A stretch of 64,000 bases of DNA from Phycisphaeraceae bacterium (GCA_028277745.1 JANQFR010000061.1:49970-113969); one strand, 5' to 3'; positions 18,738-27,986 are shown, numbered from the stretch's first letter. Notes: generated by a model not told the origin, from the letters alone. Numbers and translations: made by a program.

Positions 18738-18848
18738 AGGATTGTTGGCGTTGATTTAATCGGCATGCTATGTTGCATGCGTTCGGTTTTGTTACGTTTG
18801 CGAATCCAACCCTCTAACCTCGGCGAGAATCGCTCGCCACCCAGCACC

Positions 18849-19535
18849 ATGAATCCGCCCCGTCTTGCGTCCTCACCGAGCTTTACGCGCGGTGAATACT
18901 GGATCCTCGAAACACTTGTAGAAGCCCTGACGCCTTTCAGATTCTTCTTTTTCGACGGCAATCAGCAGGATGTCACAGAAACGTTCAATAAGCCATCGCA
19001 CGGCTTATCTCGTGATGGACTGATTGAAGTCTTCACATCCCTGTTTGAGCGGAGACTTATAGAAGCCTACAAAGGTGAGTCGAGACACCCCTCGGTTCTT
19101 TCATCCCAGGAGATCGCTACGGCAATCGAAGAGCCCGCGTGTTCGTTGCACTACCACAACACGGTTTGCGGATTGACACCACTGGGCGGCAACTATTGGG
19201 AGGCGTTTGCGGCTCCAGACTGGTCAAGATTTCTAGACGCTTCTTTCACGGAAGCTGAAGGGGGCGGCGATTGGCAAAACGCTGAAATAATCGGGGAGCA
19301 ACGCGAACTGATACAGCGATATGTGCGGGTCCTCCGACAACGCGGCATGTATATCGAAAAATCCACCATTGAATGGCATACCGTCCGGCCGTGGCGGGCC
19401 ACTTACTGGAAAATACTCCCCCAAGCGCGACGGATGACATTTCTTTTAAAGGATATCTATGAACTGCACCCCCCGGAGATTGTTGCTGCGTTAAGCGGGG
19501 AGACGTACGACAATCGATGGTATCGATGGATGTAG
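18849..19535 (+). CDS. Hypothetical protein, AT-richer and probably acquired
   Basis: 228 residues from the ATG at 18849 (MNPPRLASSP); an upstream ATG at 18765 would add 28 residues. No family is recognised. The protein is aromatic-rich (RFFFFDGNQQ, CSLHYHNTVCGLTPLGGNYW, TVRPWRATYWKIL) and could carry a winged-helix segment near LIEVFTSLFERRLIEAY. Its codons are clearly less GC-biased than the neighbours', and a REPIN lies immediately upstream, so horizontal acquisition is likely. It may be an immunity-type or stand-alone accessory protein, but nothing proves a function. Confidence 0.65.
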   Translation: MNPPRLASSPSFTRGEYWILETLVEALTPFRFFFFDGNQQDVTETFNKPSHGLSRDGLIEVFTSLFERRLIEAYKGESRHPSVLSSQEIATAIEEPACSLHYHNTVCGLTPLGGNYWEAFAAPDWSRFLDASFTEAEGGGDWQNAEIIGEQRELIQRYVRVLRQRGMYIEKSTIEWHTVRPWRATYWKILPQARRMTFLLKDIYELHPPEIVAALSGETYDNRWYRWM

Positions 19536-19559
19536 GCCATCGCCGTTATACTCCCCCGC

Positions 19560-20588
19560 ATGAGCGACGCCCATGACATCGTTTTGATCCCCGGCGACGG
19601 GATCGGGCCCGAGGTGACCGGCGCGGTCGTCAAGGTGCTCGACCGGGCCGGCGCCCCGCTGGAGTATCACCGCCGCGTCGCGGGCCTCGCGGCGATCGAC
19701 GCGGGCAAGGACGTGATGCCCGGAGAAACGCTCGACGCCGTGCGGCAATACAAAGTCGCGCTCAAGGGCCCCTGCACCACGCCCGTCGGCAAAGGGTTCA
19801 CGTCCGTCAACGTCCAACTCCGCCAGAAGCTCAACCTCTACGCCGCCATCCGGCCGGTCCGGTCGCTCGAGGGCGTGCCCACCCGGTACGACCACGTCGA
19901 CCTCGTGATTGTCCGCGAGAACACCGAAGGGCTCTACTCGGGTGTCGAGAACGAGATCATCCCCGGCGTGGTGACCACACTCAAGGTCGCGACGACCGAG
20001 GGCACGCGCCGCATCGCCGAGCGGGCGTTCCGGTATGTCGAAAAGCGCGGCCGCCAGAAGCTCACCGTCTTCCACAAGGCCAACATCATGAAGATCACCG
20101 ACGGCCTGTTCATCGACTCGGTGCAGGCGGTGCACGACGAGCGTCACCCGGACGTGCCGGTGGAGATGATGATCATCGACGCGGGCTGCATGAAGCTCGT
20201 GCAGGACCCGACGAAGTTCGACGTGCTGGTGATGGAGAACTTCTACGGCGACGTGGTGAGCGACCTGGCGGCGGGTCTGGTCGGCGGGCTGGGGGTGGTG
20301 CCGGGGGCGAACATCGGTGACGAGGACGCGGTGTTCGAGGCGGTCCACGGCAGCGCGCCCGACATCGCCGGGAAAGGCGTGGCCAACCCGCTGGCGCTGC
20401 TGATGTCGGCGGTGATGATGCTCAACCACCTTCACGAAACCACCGGCGACGGCCGCTGCCGCGAGGCCGCGGCGAAGATCAAACACGGCTACAACGCGGC
20501 CCTGGCCGATGGCCAGAAAACCCGCGACCTCGGCGGCGACCTGGGCACCCTGGCGTTTGCCGACGCCGTCATCGAGCGACTGTCATGA
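19560..20588 (+). CDS. NAD-dependent isocitrate dehydrogenase-type decarboxylating dehydrogenase
   Basis: 342 residues. The beta-decarboxylating dehydrogenase family is clear from IPGDGIGPEVTGAVVKVL, VIVRENTEGLYSGVE, NFYGDVVSDLAAGLVGGLG and HGSAPDIAGKGVANPLA. SVNVQLRQKLNLYAAIRPVRS matches the isocitrate (IDH3-like) branch rather than isopropylmalate dehydrogenase. It would make 2-oxoglutarate and CO2 in the TCA cycle. Homoisocitrate or another substrate cannot be excluded. The stop overlaps the next gene (ATGA). Confidence 0.88.
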   Translation: MSDAHDIVLIPGDGIGPEVTGAVVKVLDRAGAPLEYHRRVAGLAAIDAGKDVMPGETLDAVRQYKVALKGPCTTPVGKGFTSVNVQLRQKLNLYAAIRPVRSLEGVPTRYDHVDLVIVRENTEGLYSGVENEIIPGVVTTLKVATTEGTRRIAERAFRYVEKRGRQKLTVFHKANIMKITDGLFIDSVQAVHDERHPDVPVEMMIIDAGCMKLVQDPTKFDVLVMENFYGDVVSDLAAGLVGGLGVVPGANIGDEDAVFEAVHGSAPDIAGKGVANPLALLMSAVMMLNHLHETTGDGRCREAAAKIKHGYNAALADGQKTRDLGGDLGTLAFADAVIERLS

Positions 20589-21421
20589 AGATCACCGGCT
20601 GGGAGCTGCCCGGCAGCGTCGACGAGCCCATCTACGGCGCCACCCACACGCCCGACGGCGAACCGGCCGGCGTGGTCCTGCTCTGCCATGGATTCAAGGG
20701 TTACAAGGACTACGGTTTCTTCCCGCAGCTCGCCGCCGCCTGCGCCGGGCGCGGCCTGATCGCCCACCGGTTCAACTTCAGCCACAGCGGCATGACCAAC
20801 CGCGTCGAGACCTTCGAGCGGCCCGACCTTTTCGAGAAAGACACCTGGCAGAAACAGGTCGACGACCTGATCGCGGTCGCCGACGCGGTGCAGCACGGCC
20901 CGCTGGACGGGCGCGGGCTGCCGCTGGTCTGCTTCGGGCACAGCCGCGGCGGCGTCACCGCGCTGCTCACCGCGGCGCGGTTCCCGTCGCTCTTTGCCGG
21001 CGTCGTCACCGCGGCGGCGCCCCACCGCTCGTGCAACCTCACCGACGAGCAGCGCGACGAGATGAAGCGCCTCGGCCGGCTCGCCTCGCCATCGGGCCGC
21101 ACCGGCCAGACGCTCTACGTCGGCCTGCCCTGGCTCATCGAGCAGGACGCCCACCCCGACGCGTTCGACCCGGTCCTGGCCGCCGGCAGGATTACCGCGC
21201 CGCTGCTGATCCTCCACGGCGACGACGACGACACGGTCGGGCCCGTCTCCGCCAATGCCCTGCACGACGCGGCGCCCGGTTCTCGCTTCGTCCTCCTCCC
21301 CGGGGCGACGCACACCTTCAACGCGCCCAACCCGCTGCCGATGGACGCCCAGCCGCCCGAACAGACCCGGCAGTTGTTCGACCTGGTCGTCGGCTTCGCC
21401 GCGACGTGCGCTCAGCGGTAG
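20585..21421 (+). CDS. Alpha/beta hydrolase
   Basis: 278 residues. The oxyanion stretch is VVLLCHGFKGYKDYGFFPQ, the nucleophile elbow is CFGHSRGGVTALL, the acid is likely in LHGDDDDTVGP and the His in GATHTFNAP. Family members include esterases and acyl-peptide or cinnamoyl esterases; the substrate is unknown. It is translationally coupled to the dehydrogenase by a 4-base overlap. Its 3' end overlaps the convergent lipoprotein gene by 10 bases. Confidence 0.9.
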   Translation: MKITGWELPGSVDEPIYGATHTPDGEPAGVVLLCHGFKGYKDYGFFPQLAAACAGRGLIAHRFNFSHSGMTNRVETFERPDLFEKDTWQKQVDDLIAVADAVQHGPLDGRGLPLVCFGHSRGGVTALLTAARFPSLFAGVVTAAAPHRSCNLTDEQRDEMKRLGRLASPSGRTGQTLYVGLPWLIEQDAHPDAFDPVLAAGRITAPLLILHGDDDDTVGPVSANALHDAAPGSRFVLLPGATHTFNAPNPLPMDAQPPEQTRQLFDLVVGFAATCAQR

Positions 21422-22800
21422 ATGCAGCCGAGATCGACCACCACGCCGCCGGGGCCGTAGTAGTCGACGTTCAGCGTGTTGCGGTCGATGAAGGTGAACA
21501 CCACGCAGGCGGCGCCGAAGCGGTCGGTGAACGCCAGGTCGCCCCCACCCGGCCCGGCATACGCCGCGTTGTCGTGCGATTGGGCGTGGAAGTGGTAATG
21601 CGCCAGCCCCGTCATCTGCAGGGCCTCGATGCACCGCGGCGACGCATAGTACGCGTGGTCGTGCCGCCGCAGGTACGGCTCGAAGGCCCGGGCCTCGAAA
21701 CGCCGGTCCGCGTGATGGATCACCCCGCCGTGCTCGCTGCGCCGGTCGGCCAGGTCCGCGTCCGCCTGCTCGAAGAGCGACGCCGTCACGTCCGGCTGGT
21801 CCATCATCCGCCGCAATAACCGCATCACCATCACATCCCCCCACGCCACCCGATCGGCGTGATCCTCCAGGCGCTGCGACACCGCCCGGTCACGTGGCCC
21901 GAACGTGGTCCGATCGACTCGTTGCGCCGACGCCAACGCTTCCGCCAGCCCCGCCTTCCCCGCCCACACGTCCGCAAACCCCGACCGGTTGCCGTAGGCC
22001 AGCAGGAAGGAGACGTGGCGCAGCGCCAACCCGACGCGCTGGTCCGGCGTGAGGGTCCACGCCTGCTTTTGGGTCAGCGCCTCCCACCGCCCCTCGACGC
22101 GCAGCCGTTGCAGCCACACCACCTGTTCCGGGGTCGAGGGCAGTTCGTCAAACCATTCCGCCGCCGCCCGCAGGTCCGCCACGACGGGCGTCGCCGGGTC
22201 GGCTTGCCGCAACCGGCGACGCAGTTCGTCCGCGGGCAGCAGGCGGTGCAACAGCGTCCACGCCGCGACCTGGTGCACGGCTTCAACGCCTTCGCCACGA
22301 CCTTCGAACACCTCGAACGCCACGTCTTCAACCGCGCGACCGCCGTTGAGAGACGCGATCACCGCCCGCTCCTCCCGATCGGCGTCGGCGTAGCGTTGAG
22401 AAGGCCGCGCGTAGCTGCGGATCGCCGTGCGCGTGAAGGGCCGGTGCCGGCGCTCCACGGCGAGACCGAACAGGCTGCGCATCGCGGGCCACTGGTCGAC
22501 CTCGACGATCGCCCGGTCCGCCGCGGCCCAGAAGGCCCGCGGATCGGCGGCCAGCAAGCGTTCCATGGCGGCGCGGCGGAGTTCGATCGGCTCGGCGTCG
22601 GACCACGCGATGCGGTGCAGCGCCCGGTGCAGTTGCGCGCGGGATTCGCCGGTACGATCCGCGCTCAACGCGTCCGCGGCGGCGATGCGCTGCTCCGGCT
22701 CCCGGTCGCGATCGCTCAGCACCTCCAACGGGTCGGCCGGGGGAGACGCGGCGCAGCCGGCGATCGACACCACGGCGACCCAGCACGTCATACGCAGCAT
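21412..22800 (-). CDS. Hypothetical lipoprotein with helical body
   Basis: About 462 residues from MLRMTCWVAVVSIAGC, where IAGC is a lipobox (a start at 22791 is equally possible). The mature protein is Asp/Arg/Ala-rich and mostly helical (REPEQRIAAADALSADRTGE), like HEAT-type scaffolds, and ends in a domain with AHYHFHAQSHDNAAYAGPGG and FIDRNTLNVDYYGPGG. No known family is recognised. Outer or inner membrane anchoring facing the periplasm is inferred from the lipobox. Confidence 0.75.
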   Translation of the reverse strand: MLRMTCWVAVVSIAGCAASPPADPLEVLSDRDREPEQRIAAADALSADRTGESRAQLHRALHRIAWSDAEPIELRRAAMERLLAADPRAFWAAADRAIVEVDQWPAMRSLFGLAVERRHRPFTRTAIRSYARPSQRYADADREERAVIASLNGGRAVEDVAFEVFEGRGEGVEAVHQVAAWTLLHRLLPADELRRRLRQADPATPVVADLRAAAEWFDELPSTPEQVVWLQRLRVEGRWEALTQKQAWTLTPDQRVGLALRHVSFLLAYGNRSGFADVWAGKAGLAEALASAQRVDRTTFGPRDRAVSQRLEDHADRVAWGDVMVMRLLRRMMDQPDVTASLFEQADADLADRRSEHGGVIHHADRRFEARAFEPYLRRHDHAYYASPRCIEALQMTGLAHYHFHAQSHDNAAYAGPGGGDLAFTDRFGAACVVFTFIDRNTLNVDYYGPGGVVVDLGCIYR

Positions 22801-22895
22801 AGCGGACCGCGACGGGGACGTCGCGGCTATGAAAAGCGCCACAGGCGCGTAGATAGCACGGCCAATATCACACCCCCTGGTCAGCGCAGCCGAAA

Positions 22896-22928
22896 GCCGA
22901 CATGTGCGGCCCCGGGGCACACGTCGGC
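22896..22928 (-). terminator. Hairpin after the 22950-23459 gene, possible terminator
   Basis: Arms GCCGACATGTGC and GCACACGTCGGC (11 of 12 pair) enclose a GC-rich loop just past the stop codon of the minus-strand gene. In the minus direction only a short TTT follows the stem, so termination strength is uncertain. Confidence 0.5.
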
Positions 22929-22949
22929 CTCGTCGTCGCCGATCAGCCG

Positions 22950-23459
22950 TCATCGGCCGGGGTAGCAGGGCTTGAGGACGCCCCCGGGGCAGAGGGTGGA
23001 GACCGACTCGATCAACGCGAACCCCTCCTCGCTCTCGGCCCGGGCCCACCCCTCTTCATCGGGGCGTTTGATCAGCCGGCCGCCGTCGTAGTACTCGTAC
23101 GCGTCGGGCGCTTCGCCGGAGGTCAGCGCCGCCTTGGCTTCGTCAGTGTAGGTTTCGAGATAACCCACGAAGCGGCTGTTTTCGTCGGAGCAATCGGTGC
23201 AGGAGAAGACGTAAGCCCGAACGCCCGCCGGCTTGCCGTTGTATGGGCCCGAGGGCGCGTCGATCGGGGGCAGGCTGTCGCTGGGCCCGATGAAGACTTC
23301 ACCGCTGCCCAGGTCGTAGAAGTAGATATCGACGATGCGCGGGCCGCCCCCCCCGCCGCTGAGGGTCCGGTAGATGACGCCCAGGCACACCAGCAAGAGG
23401 ACAATCGCAGCGATGGTGACGATGGCGGGATTGTTGTTGAGATAGGACCGAATGCTCAT
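22950..23459 (-). CDS. Small membrane-anchored protein, unknown
   Basis: 169 residues from MSIRSYLNNNP, preceded by AAAGGAT at good spacing. One membrane helix (VTIAAIVLLLVCLGVIY) is followed by a Gly run and a soluble domain containing FSCTDCSDENSRFVGY and, near the end, STLCPGGVLKPCYPGR; four Cys could form a metal site or disulphides. I have seen this layout in planctomycete secretion-associated hypotheticals but can give no function. Confidence 0.75.
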   Translation of the reverse strand: MSIRSYLNNNPAIVTIAAIVLLLVCLGVIYRTLSGGGGGPRIVDIYFYDLGSGEVFIGPSDSLPPIDAPSGPYNGKPAGVRAYVFSCTDCSDENSRFVGYLETYTDEAKAALTSGEAPDAYEYYDGGRLIKRPDEEGWARAESEEGFALIESVSTLCPGGVLKPCYPGR

Positions 23460-23579
23460 GTTCTCATCCTTTCGTAACACGCCGGTTCCCACGACAGCGT
23501 GTGGGGAGTCCAGCGTAGACGTGAACCGCGATGCTACAGCGGCGCGGACATCGCCGCAAGTCGTTTTTCTGACGGGAGC

Positions 23580-24668
23580 TTAGCGAAGATTCATCCGGTA
23601 GTCGAAGCTGACCTGGCTCAGTTCGCTCGCCAGCGAGCGCAGCCGCTCGGCCGAGAGCCCCTCAAGCTCCAGCCCGCCGCTATTGGCCCCCAGCAGCCCC
23701 AGCAGGCCCAGGCCGCCCGGTCGGCGGATAATCGTGACTCGGGGCTTGCCGGTGAGGTTGCCCATCTGAGCCGCCTTGTCGATCGCGTCAGACAGGTAGC
23801 CGACCTGGTCCACCAGCTTCGCGGCCTTGGCCTCCTCGGCGGTGAGCACGCCCCCGGTGGCGACCTGCTTGACCTGCTCCTCCGTCAGGCCCGCACGGCC
23901 CTGGGCCACGATCTGGACGAACCGCTCATAGAACACGTCGACCAGGTTCTGCACCTTCGCCTGATCCTCAGCCGTCCAGGCGCGGAACACGTTGTTGGCG
24001 ATGTCTTTCTCCCCCGAGCCTTCCGCGACGATGGTGTGCATATCGACGCCGATCTTCTGCATCAGCCCCTCGATCGTCGGCACCTGGGCCATCACCCCGA
24101 TGCTGCCGGTGAGGCCGGCCTCTTCGCAGATGATCCAGTCCGACGGCGCGGAGATGTAGTACCCGCCGGACGCCGCCACCGTGCCGAAGCTGGCGATGAT
24201 CGGCTTACCGGTCGCAGACTTATATTGGCTGATGTAATGCCAGATCTGGTCCGAGGCCCCCACGCCGCCGCCGCCCGAATCCACCCGCAGGATCAGAGCC
24301 GCCGGCGGGTCCTTGGCCAATTCCTGCAGGGCGCTGCGGACGTAGTTGGACATGTCGCTGTCGATGGTCCCGATCACGGGCAGGATGACGACCCGCTCCT
24401 TGGTGTCGCCCTCCATGAACGACACCTCCGAGGGGCCCGCGGTCAGGGAGGTCACGATCACGCCCAGGTAGATGTTGGCCAGGACCGAGATCAGAAACAG
24501 CGAGAGCAACAGGGACGTGAGGACCTTGGCGATCGCCCCGCCGCGTTTGGGCGGGGGCCCGTAGGCCATCGGCACGTAGCCGGGCGGGGGAGGCGGGGGG
24601 GAAGGCGGGGCGGCGTCCACCGGGGGGCGCGGGGCGCCGCTCGCGGGGTCATCTTGCGGATTCGACAT
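23580..24668 (-). CDS. sppA: Signal peptide peptidase SppA, short form
   Basis: 362 residues. A Pro-rich cytoplasmic N-terminus is followed by a membrane helix (about 46-75) and the S49 protease domain. The nucleophile is Ser167 in TVAASGGYYIS and the general base is probably Lys221 in GSGEKDIANN, a spacing like that of Bacillus SppA. It degrades signal peptides left in the membrane after secretion. Length fits the single-domain form. No SppA partner such as NfeD is adjacent. Confidence 0.93.
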   Translation of the reverse strand: MSNPQDDPASGAPRPPVDAAPPSPPPPPPGYVPMAYGPPPKRGGAIAKVLTSLLLSLFLISVLANIYLGVIVTSLTAGPSEVSFMEGDTKERVVILPVIGTIDSDMSNYVRSALQELAKDPPAALILRVDSGGGGVGASDQIWHYISQYKSATGKPIIASFGTVAASGGYYISAPSDWIICEEAGLTGSIGVMAQVPTIEGLMQKIGVDMHTIVAEGSGEKDIANNVFRAWTAEDQAKVQNLVDVFYERFVQIVAQGRAGLTEEQVKQVATGGVLTAEEAKAAKLVDQVGYLSDAIDKAAQMGNLTGKPRVTIIRRPGGLGLLGLLGANSGGLELEGLSAERLRSLASELSQVSFDYRMNLR

Positions 24669-24836
24669 GGCTCATATACTCCATGAAACAGGGTTTCCGT
24701 ATTTTACCGCGCGCCGCGGCCGAACGTCGTGCACCGCCTCTGAATCGCGGGCGGCGCCGGGGCGGGCGCTGCTGGGCAACCCTCATCATCGGCGAGCGGG
24801 TTGGTCGGCCATGAAACCGCCCGATATGATCGCCGC

Positions 24837-25643
24837 ATGTCCCGACACCTCCATCTCGACCCCTTCAGCGGTATCGCGGGCGACATGCTGCTGGGCGCCC
24901 TGATCGACCTCGGCGCAGCGCCCGACGCGATCCGCGACGCACTCGCCCCACTGCCGATCGACCAGCCCTACGAGATCAAGACCCAGCGCGTCAGCCGACA
25001 CGGCATCGGCGCGGTCGATCTCAAAGTCGAGACACGCCATCACCACCACGGCCCCGGCGACGACGACGGCCATCACCATCACCACCACCATCACCACACC
25101 GGCCACCGCGACATCATGGCGATGATCGAGCAGCTTGACGCCAGCGACCGCGTCCGGCAGCGGGCGGGCAGGGTGGTCACGCTCCTGGCCGAGGCCGAGG
25201 CCCGTGTGCACCAGACCACCCTCGACGCGATCCACTTCCACGAGGTGGGCGCGGTCGATTCGATCGTGGACATGCTCGGCTCGGTCGTCGCTCTCGAACT
25301 GCTCGAGATCGACACCCTCTCGTGCGGCGTGCTGCCGATCAGTCGCGGCTTCGTGACGTGCGCCCACGGGAAGATGCCCGTCCCGGCGCCGGCGACCGCT
25401 TACCTGCTCGAGGGCGCGGCCACGATGGGCGTCGACCGCACCGGCGAACTCATCACCCCCACCGGCGCCGCTTTGGCCGCGGGCCTGTGCGACGCCTTCG
25501 GCCCGCCGCCGGCGATGACCCTGCTGGGCGTCGGCTACGGCGCGGGCGACCGGGAAGACCCCGATATCCCCAACCTGCTCCGCGTGATGCTCGGACGCCG
25601 CGAAGCCCCTGGACCCCTCACGCCCGAAGGAGCGAAACTGTGA
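24837..25643 (+). CDS. larC: LarC-type nickel insertion protein, N-terminal (LarC1) part only
   Basis: 268 residues from MSRHLHLDPFSGIAGDM. LarC inserts nickel into the pincer nucleotide cofactor used by LarA-type racemases. The His-rich loop (residues 68-90, with a run of nine His) and FHEVGAVDSIVDMLG, PVPAPATAYLLEG and GVDRTGELITPTGAAL are all LarC1 features. The protein stops after DIPNLLRVMLG, where full LarC continues into the LarC2 domain; in Lactiplantibacillus LarC2 is reached by a programmed frameshift. No LarC2-like sequence follows here. larB is about 12 kb away; larE and larA are not in the window. Confidence 0.88.
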   Translation: MSRHLHLDPFSGIAGDMLLGALIDLGAAPDAIRDALAPLPIDQPYEIKTQRVSRHGIGAVDLKVETRHHHHGPGDDDGHHHHHHHHHTGHRDIMAMIEQLDASDRVRQRAGRVVTLLAEAEARVHQTTLDAIHFHEVGAVDSIVDMLGSVVALELLEIDTLSCGVLPISRGFVTCAHGKMPVPAPATAYLLEGAATMGVDRTGELITPTGAALAAGLCDAFGPPPAMTLLGVGYGAGDREDPDIPNLLRVMLGRREAPGPLTPEGAKL

Positions 25644-26554
25644 AGCTTGGACTCATCCTCTCCGCGGTGCTGGTGATCATTGTTGGCGCCGTCGCTGCGT
25701 TCGTGATCATCGGCCCGGCGCCCGACCCGCCCACGCGGGCCACCGCCCCCGAAAAGCTGGCGGCCGCGCCGCTCCCGGCCGACCTGCCGCCGATCTTCGA
25801 GCCCGACGAGCCCGACGCCGACGCAGCCGCGCTGTATGAGAAGGCGATGGACCTCTACAACGACCACCCCGCGCTGGCCGGCAAAAACCCGCCCACCGCC
25901 CTCGCCAGGCAGACGACCGACCTGCTGATCCGGGCGATGAACGCGGGGAATGTCACCCCCGGGTTTCTCGACGCCTATCTCGACGTGGACCACGGCGCCC
26001 AACCGCGCTTCGGGGAGGCGTTGGAGGGCGTGGCGATCGTCGGCCTCGACCGGGCGCAGCAGTTGGTCGAGCAAGGCGACACCGCCGGCGCCATCGCCGC
26101 GAACTGTGCGGTGTGGGCCCTGGGGCAGCGGGCGTTCGAGGACAACACCCTGCTCTACAACCGTTTCACCGGCCTCCAGCTGATGCAGATGGCCGGGCAG
26201 CAGCTCTTTACGCTCACGGATCACGACAGCGTCGACGTCGACGCCCTGATGCAGTGGGGCGAGCAGCTGCAATCGCGTTCGACCCTCTGGAGCGAGAAAC
26301 TGGGGATCGTGCAGAGCCCGTCGCCCAAGCCGGCCGACCTGGTCAACATCGCCCTCCACGACGGCGACCGCACCTTCCGCATCGCGGCGATGCTGCATTT
26401 GGGGGTGGCCAAGTTCAACCCGGGCCACCGCGGCAACCTCCGGGCGATCCAGTCGGCCATCGACACGGGCCGGCGCGACCCCGACCCGCTCATCGCCGAG
26501 GCCGCCGGCCGCGCCGATGCGCTGACCAAGGATGGGCTGCACCGCATCCGGTGA
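25640..26554 (+). CDS. Single-pass membrane protein, unknown
   Basis: 304 residues from a GTG that overlaps the larC stop (GTGA), with GAAGGA upstream. An N-terminal helix (LGLILSAVLVIIVGAVAAFVII) anchors an exported helical domain (ADAAALYEKAMDLYNDHPAL, LLIRAMNAGNVTPGFLDAYL, ANCAVWALGQRAFEDNTLL). No family is recognised. Tight coupling to larC1 might mean a role in nickel cofactor handling, but this is only positional. Confidence 0.75.
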   Translation: MKLGLILSAVLVIIVGAVAAFVIIGPAPDPPTRATAPEKLAAAPLPADLPPIFEPDEPDADAAALYEKAMDLYNDHPALAGKNPPTALARQTTDLLIRAMNAGNVTPGFLDAYLDVDHGAQPRFGEALEGVAIVGLDRAQQLVEQGDTAGAIAANCAVWALGQRAFEDNTLLYNRFTGLQLMQMAGQQLFTLTDHDSVDVDALMQWGEQLQSRSTLWSEKLGIVQSPSPKPADLVNIALHDGDRTFRIAAMLHLGVAKFNPGHRGNLRAIQSAIDTGRRDPDPLIAEAAGRADALTKDGLHRIR

Positions 26555-26558
26555 TTTT

Positions 26559-26651
26559 CATGGCAGATGGAAGATGGCGGATGGCAGATGGACCGGAGGG
26601 GATGGAGGACGCGTTCAGCGCCGAAGCCCGGGCATTGCAATCCCCAGGCTT
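26559..26651. repeat. Heptanucleotide array followed by a GATTGCAATC-type palindrome
   Basis: Five AGATGGC-like units (26565-26592), then TTCAGCGCCG, then AAGCCCGGGCATTGCAATC continuing to an inverted arm that ends at 26651. The palindrome differs from the perfect 28-bp one at 47002 by two bases. It lies between convergent genes and could act as a bidirectional terminator. Confidence 0.75.
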
Positions 26652-26662
26652 CTTTACGTGCG

Positions 26663-27949
26663 TTAAGTCTTGATCGTCTGGAGCAGCCACGCGGAGATGG
26701 GCAGGTAGATCACCACCGGCAGCCACGCCGCCGCCACGGGCGGCAGCCAGTCGGCGCCGCCCTGGAGCATCACGATCCCGCCCGCCCAGGCGCCGATGCA
26801 CACCCCCGCCGCCTTCACCCCCTGCACCAGCAGGTTCGTCGGCGAGCGCGACAGGAAAAACGGCAGCCCGATCACCAGCACCAGCACGTTCAACACCAGC
26901 AGGCTGAACCGCCCCCACACGATCTTGGTGATCCGCTGCTGGTTCTTCGGGCCGACCGCCGGGTTGGTCTGCATCGGCCGCAGCTGCGACATCGGCAGGA
27001 GGTAGGGGTAGCTCGTCGCCCGCCGGGCCTGGAGGACCGTGGGCGTCAGCTCGGTCTCGAAAAATTCGTAAGGCTCGGCCTCGGCCAACGTCAACGAACT
27101 GACGCCGGGGTCGGACGCCGAGGGCCTGACCACATAGCCGTTGATCAGCCGCCAGCCGCCTTGATCCTGGTCCCACTCGGCTTGGGGGGCGCTGATCCGC
27201 TGGTCGGTCATCATCAGGTCGTCGCGTCGCTGGATGACCACGCCCTCCAGCCGCGACCTTTCCGGGTCGAAAAAGAACTGTTCGGCGTTGAGCAGGTCGC
27301 GCTCGCCGTCGCTGACGAACTGGATCCCCACCGACCGCCGCCGCACGTCCTTGAGCTCGCTCTTGCCCCGCGACAGCTGGTGCGCCAGCTGCGGGATCAG
27401 AAACTCCTGTATCGGCAGCGTCACCGCGTTCAGCAGCGCCCCGACCACGAGCACGGGCGTGGCGACGCGGTAGAGGCTGATGCCGCTGCTGACCATCGCG
27501 GTCAGCTCGCGGGTCCGCGACAGGCCGGCATAGGTGAACCCCATCGCCGCCGTCACCAGCAGCCCCGAGAAGAACACGTAGATCATCAGGATCAACGGCC
27601 CGTAATAATCGAACACGCGGTAGACCGTCTCCCACGCCACGGCCCACGCCCCCGGCTGCAACGCCTCGGCGATCCGCTGGGCCTCGGCGCGGTCGACGCC
27701 CAGCTCCTGCATGACCCGGGTCGCCGACGCCTCGTCGCGGGCCAACCGCTCGAGCGTGTCGTAGCCCGCGCCGGTCTGCTCCACCTGCTCCATCACCGCG
27801 TAGTGCTGCGACCACCGCTGGCCGGCCACGAAGAACTCGTCGACGTCGAGGATGAAGTCCACCAGCATGAACAGCAGCATCATGACCGCAAAAAGGATCA
27901 CGAAGTTGATCAGGAACTGCTTGATGATGTAGCGGGATAAGACGTTCAT
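26663..27949 (-). CDS. lptG: LptF/LptG family permease (second of a pair, LptG-like)
   Basis: 428 residues. Three N-terminal membrane helices (YIIKQFLINFVILFAVMMLL and following), a periplasmic beta-jellyroll domain and three C-terminal helices ending in VAAAWLPVVIYLPISAWLL give the LptF/G plan. The pair works with LptB ATPase to extract lipopolysaccharide from the inner membrane. It follows the other permease by 37 bases. Which of the two is LptF and which LptG is assigned by gene order only. Confidence 0.85.
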   Translation of the reverse strand: MNVLSRYIIKQFLINFVILFAVMMLLFMLVDFILDVDEFFVAGQRWSQHYAVMEQVEQTGAGYDTLERLARDEASATRVMQELGVDRAEAQRIAEALQPGAWAVAWETVYRVFDYYGPLILMIYVFFSGLLVTAAMGFTYAGLSRTRELTAMVSSGISLYRVATPVLVVGALLNAVTLPIQEFLIPQLAHQLSRGKSELKDVRRRSVGIQFVSDGERDLLNAEQFFFDPERSRLEGVVIQRRDDLMMTDQRISAPQAEWDQDQGGWRLINGYVVRPSASDPGVSSLTLAEAEPYEFFETELTPTVLQARRATSYPYLLPMSQLRPMQTNPAVGPKNQQRITKIVWGRFSLLVLNVLVLVIGLPFFLSRSPTNLLVQGVKAAGVCIGAWAGGIVMLQGGADWLPPVAAAWLPVVIYLPISAWLLQTIKT

Positions 27950-27986
27950 GGTGAAAGGCGTACGGGGGGCCGCCGCCGGGCTTTAG

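Noticed and set aside
24837..25643. The run of nine His in LarC as a sign of vector sequence
   Set aside because: His-rich loops are normal in LarC and other nickel chaperones, and the flanks are native.
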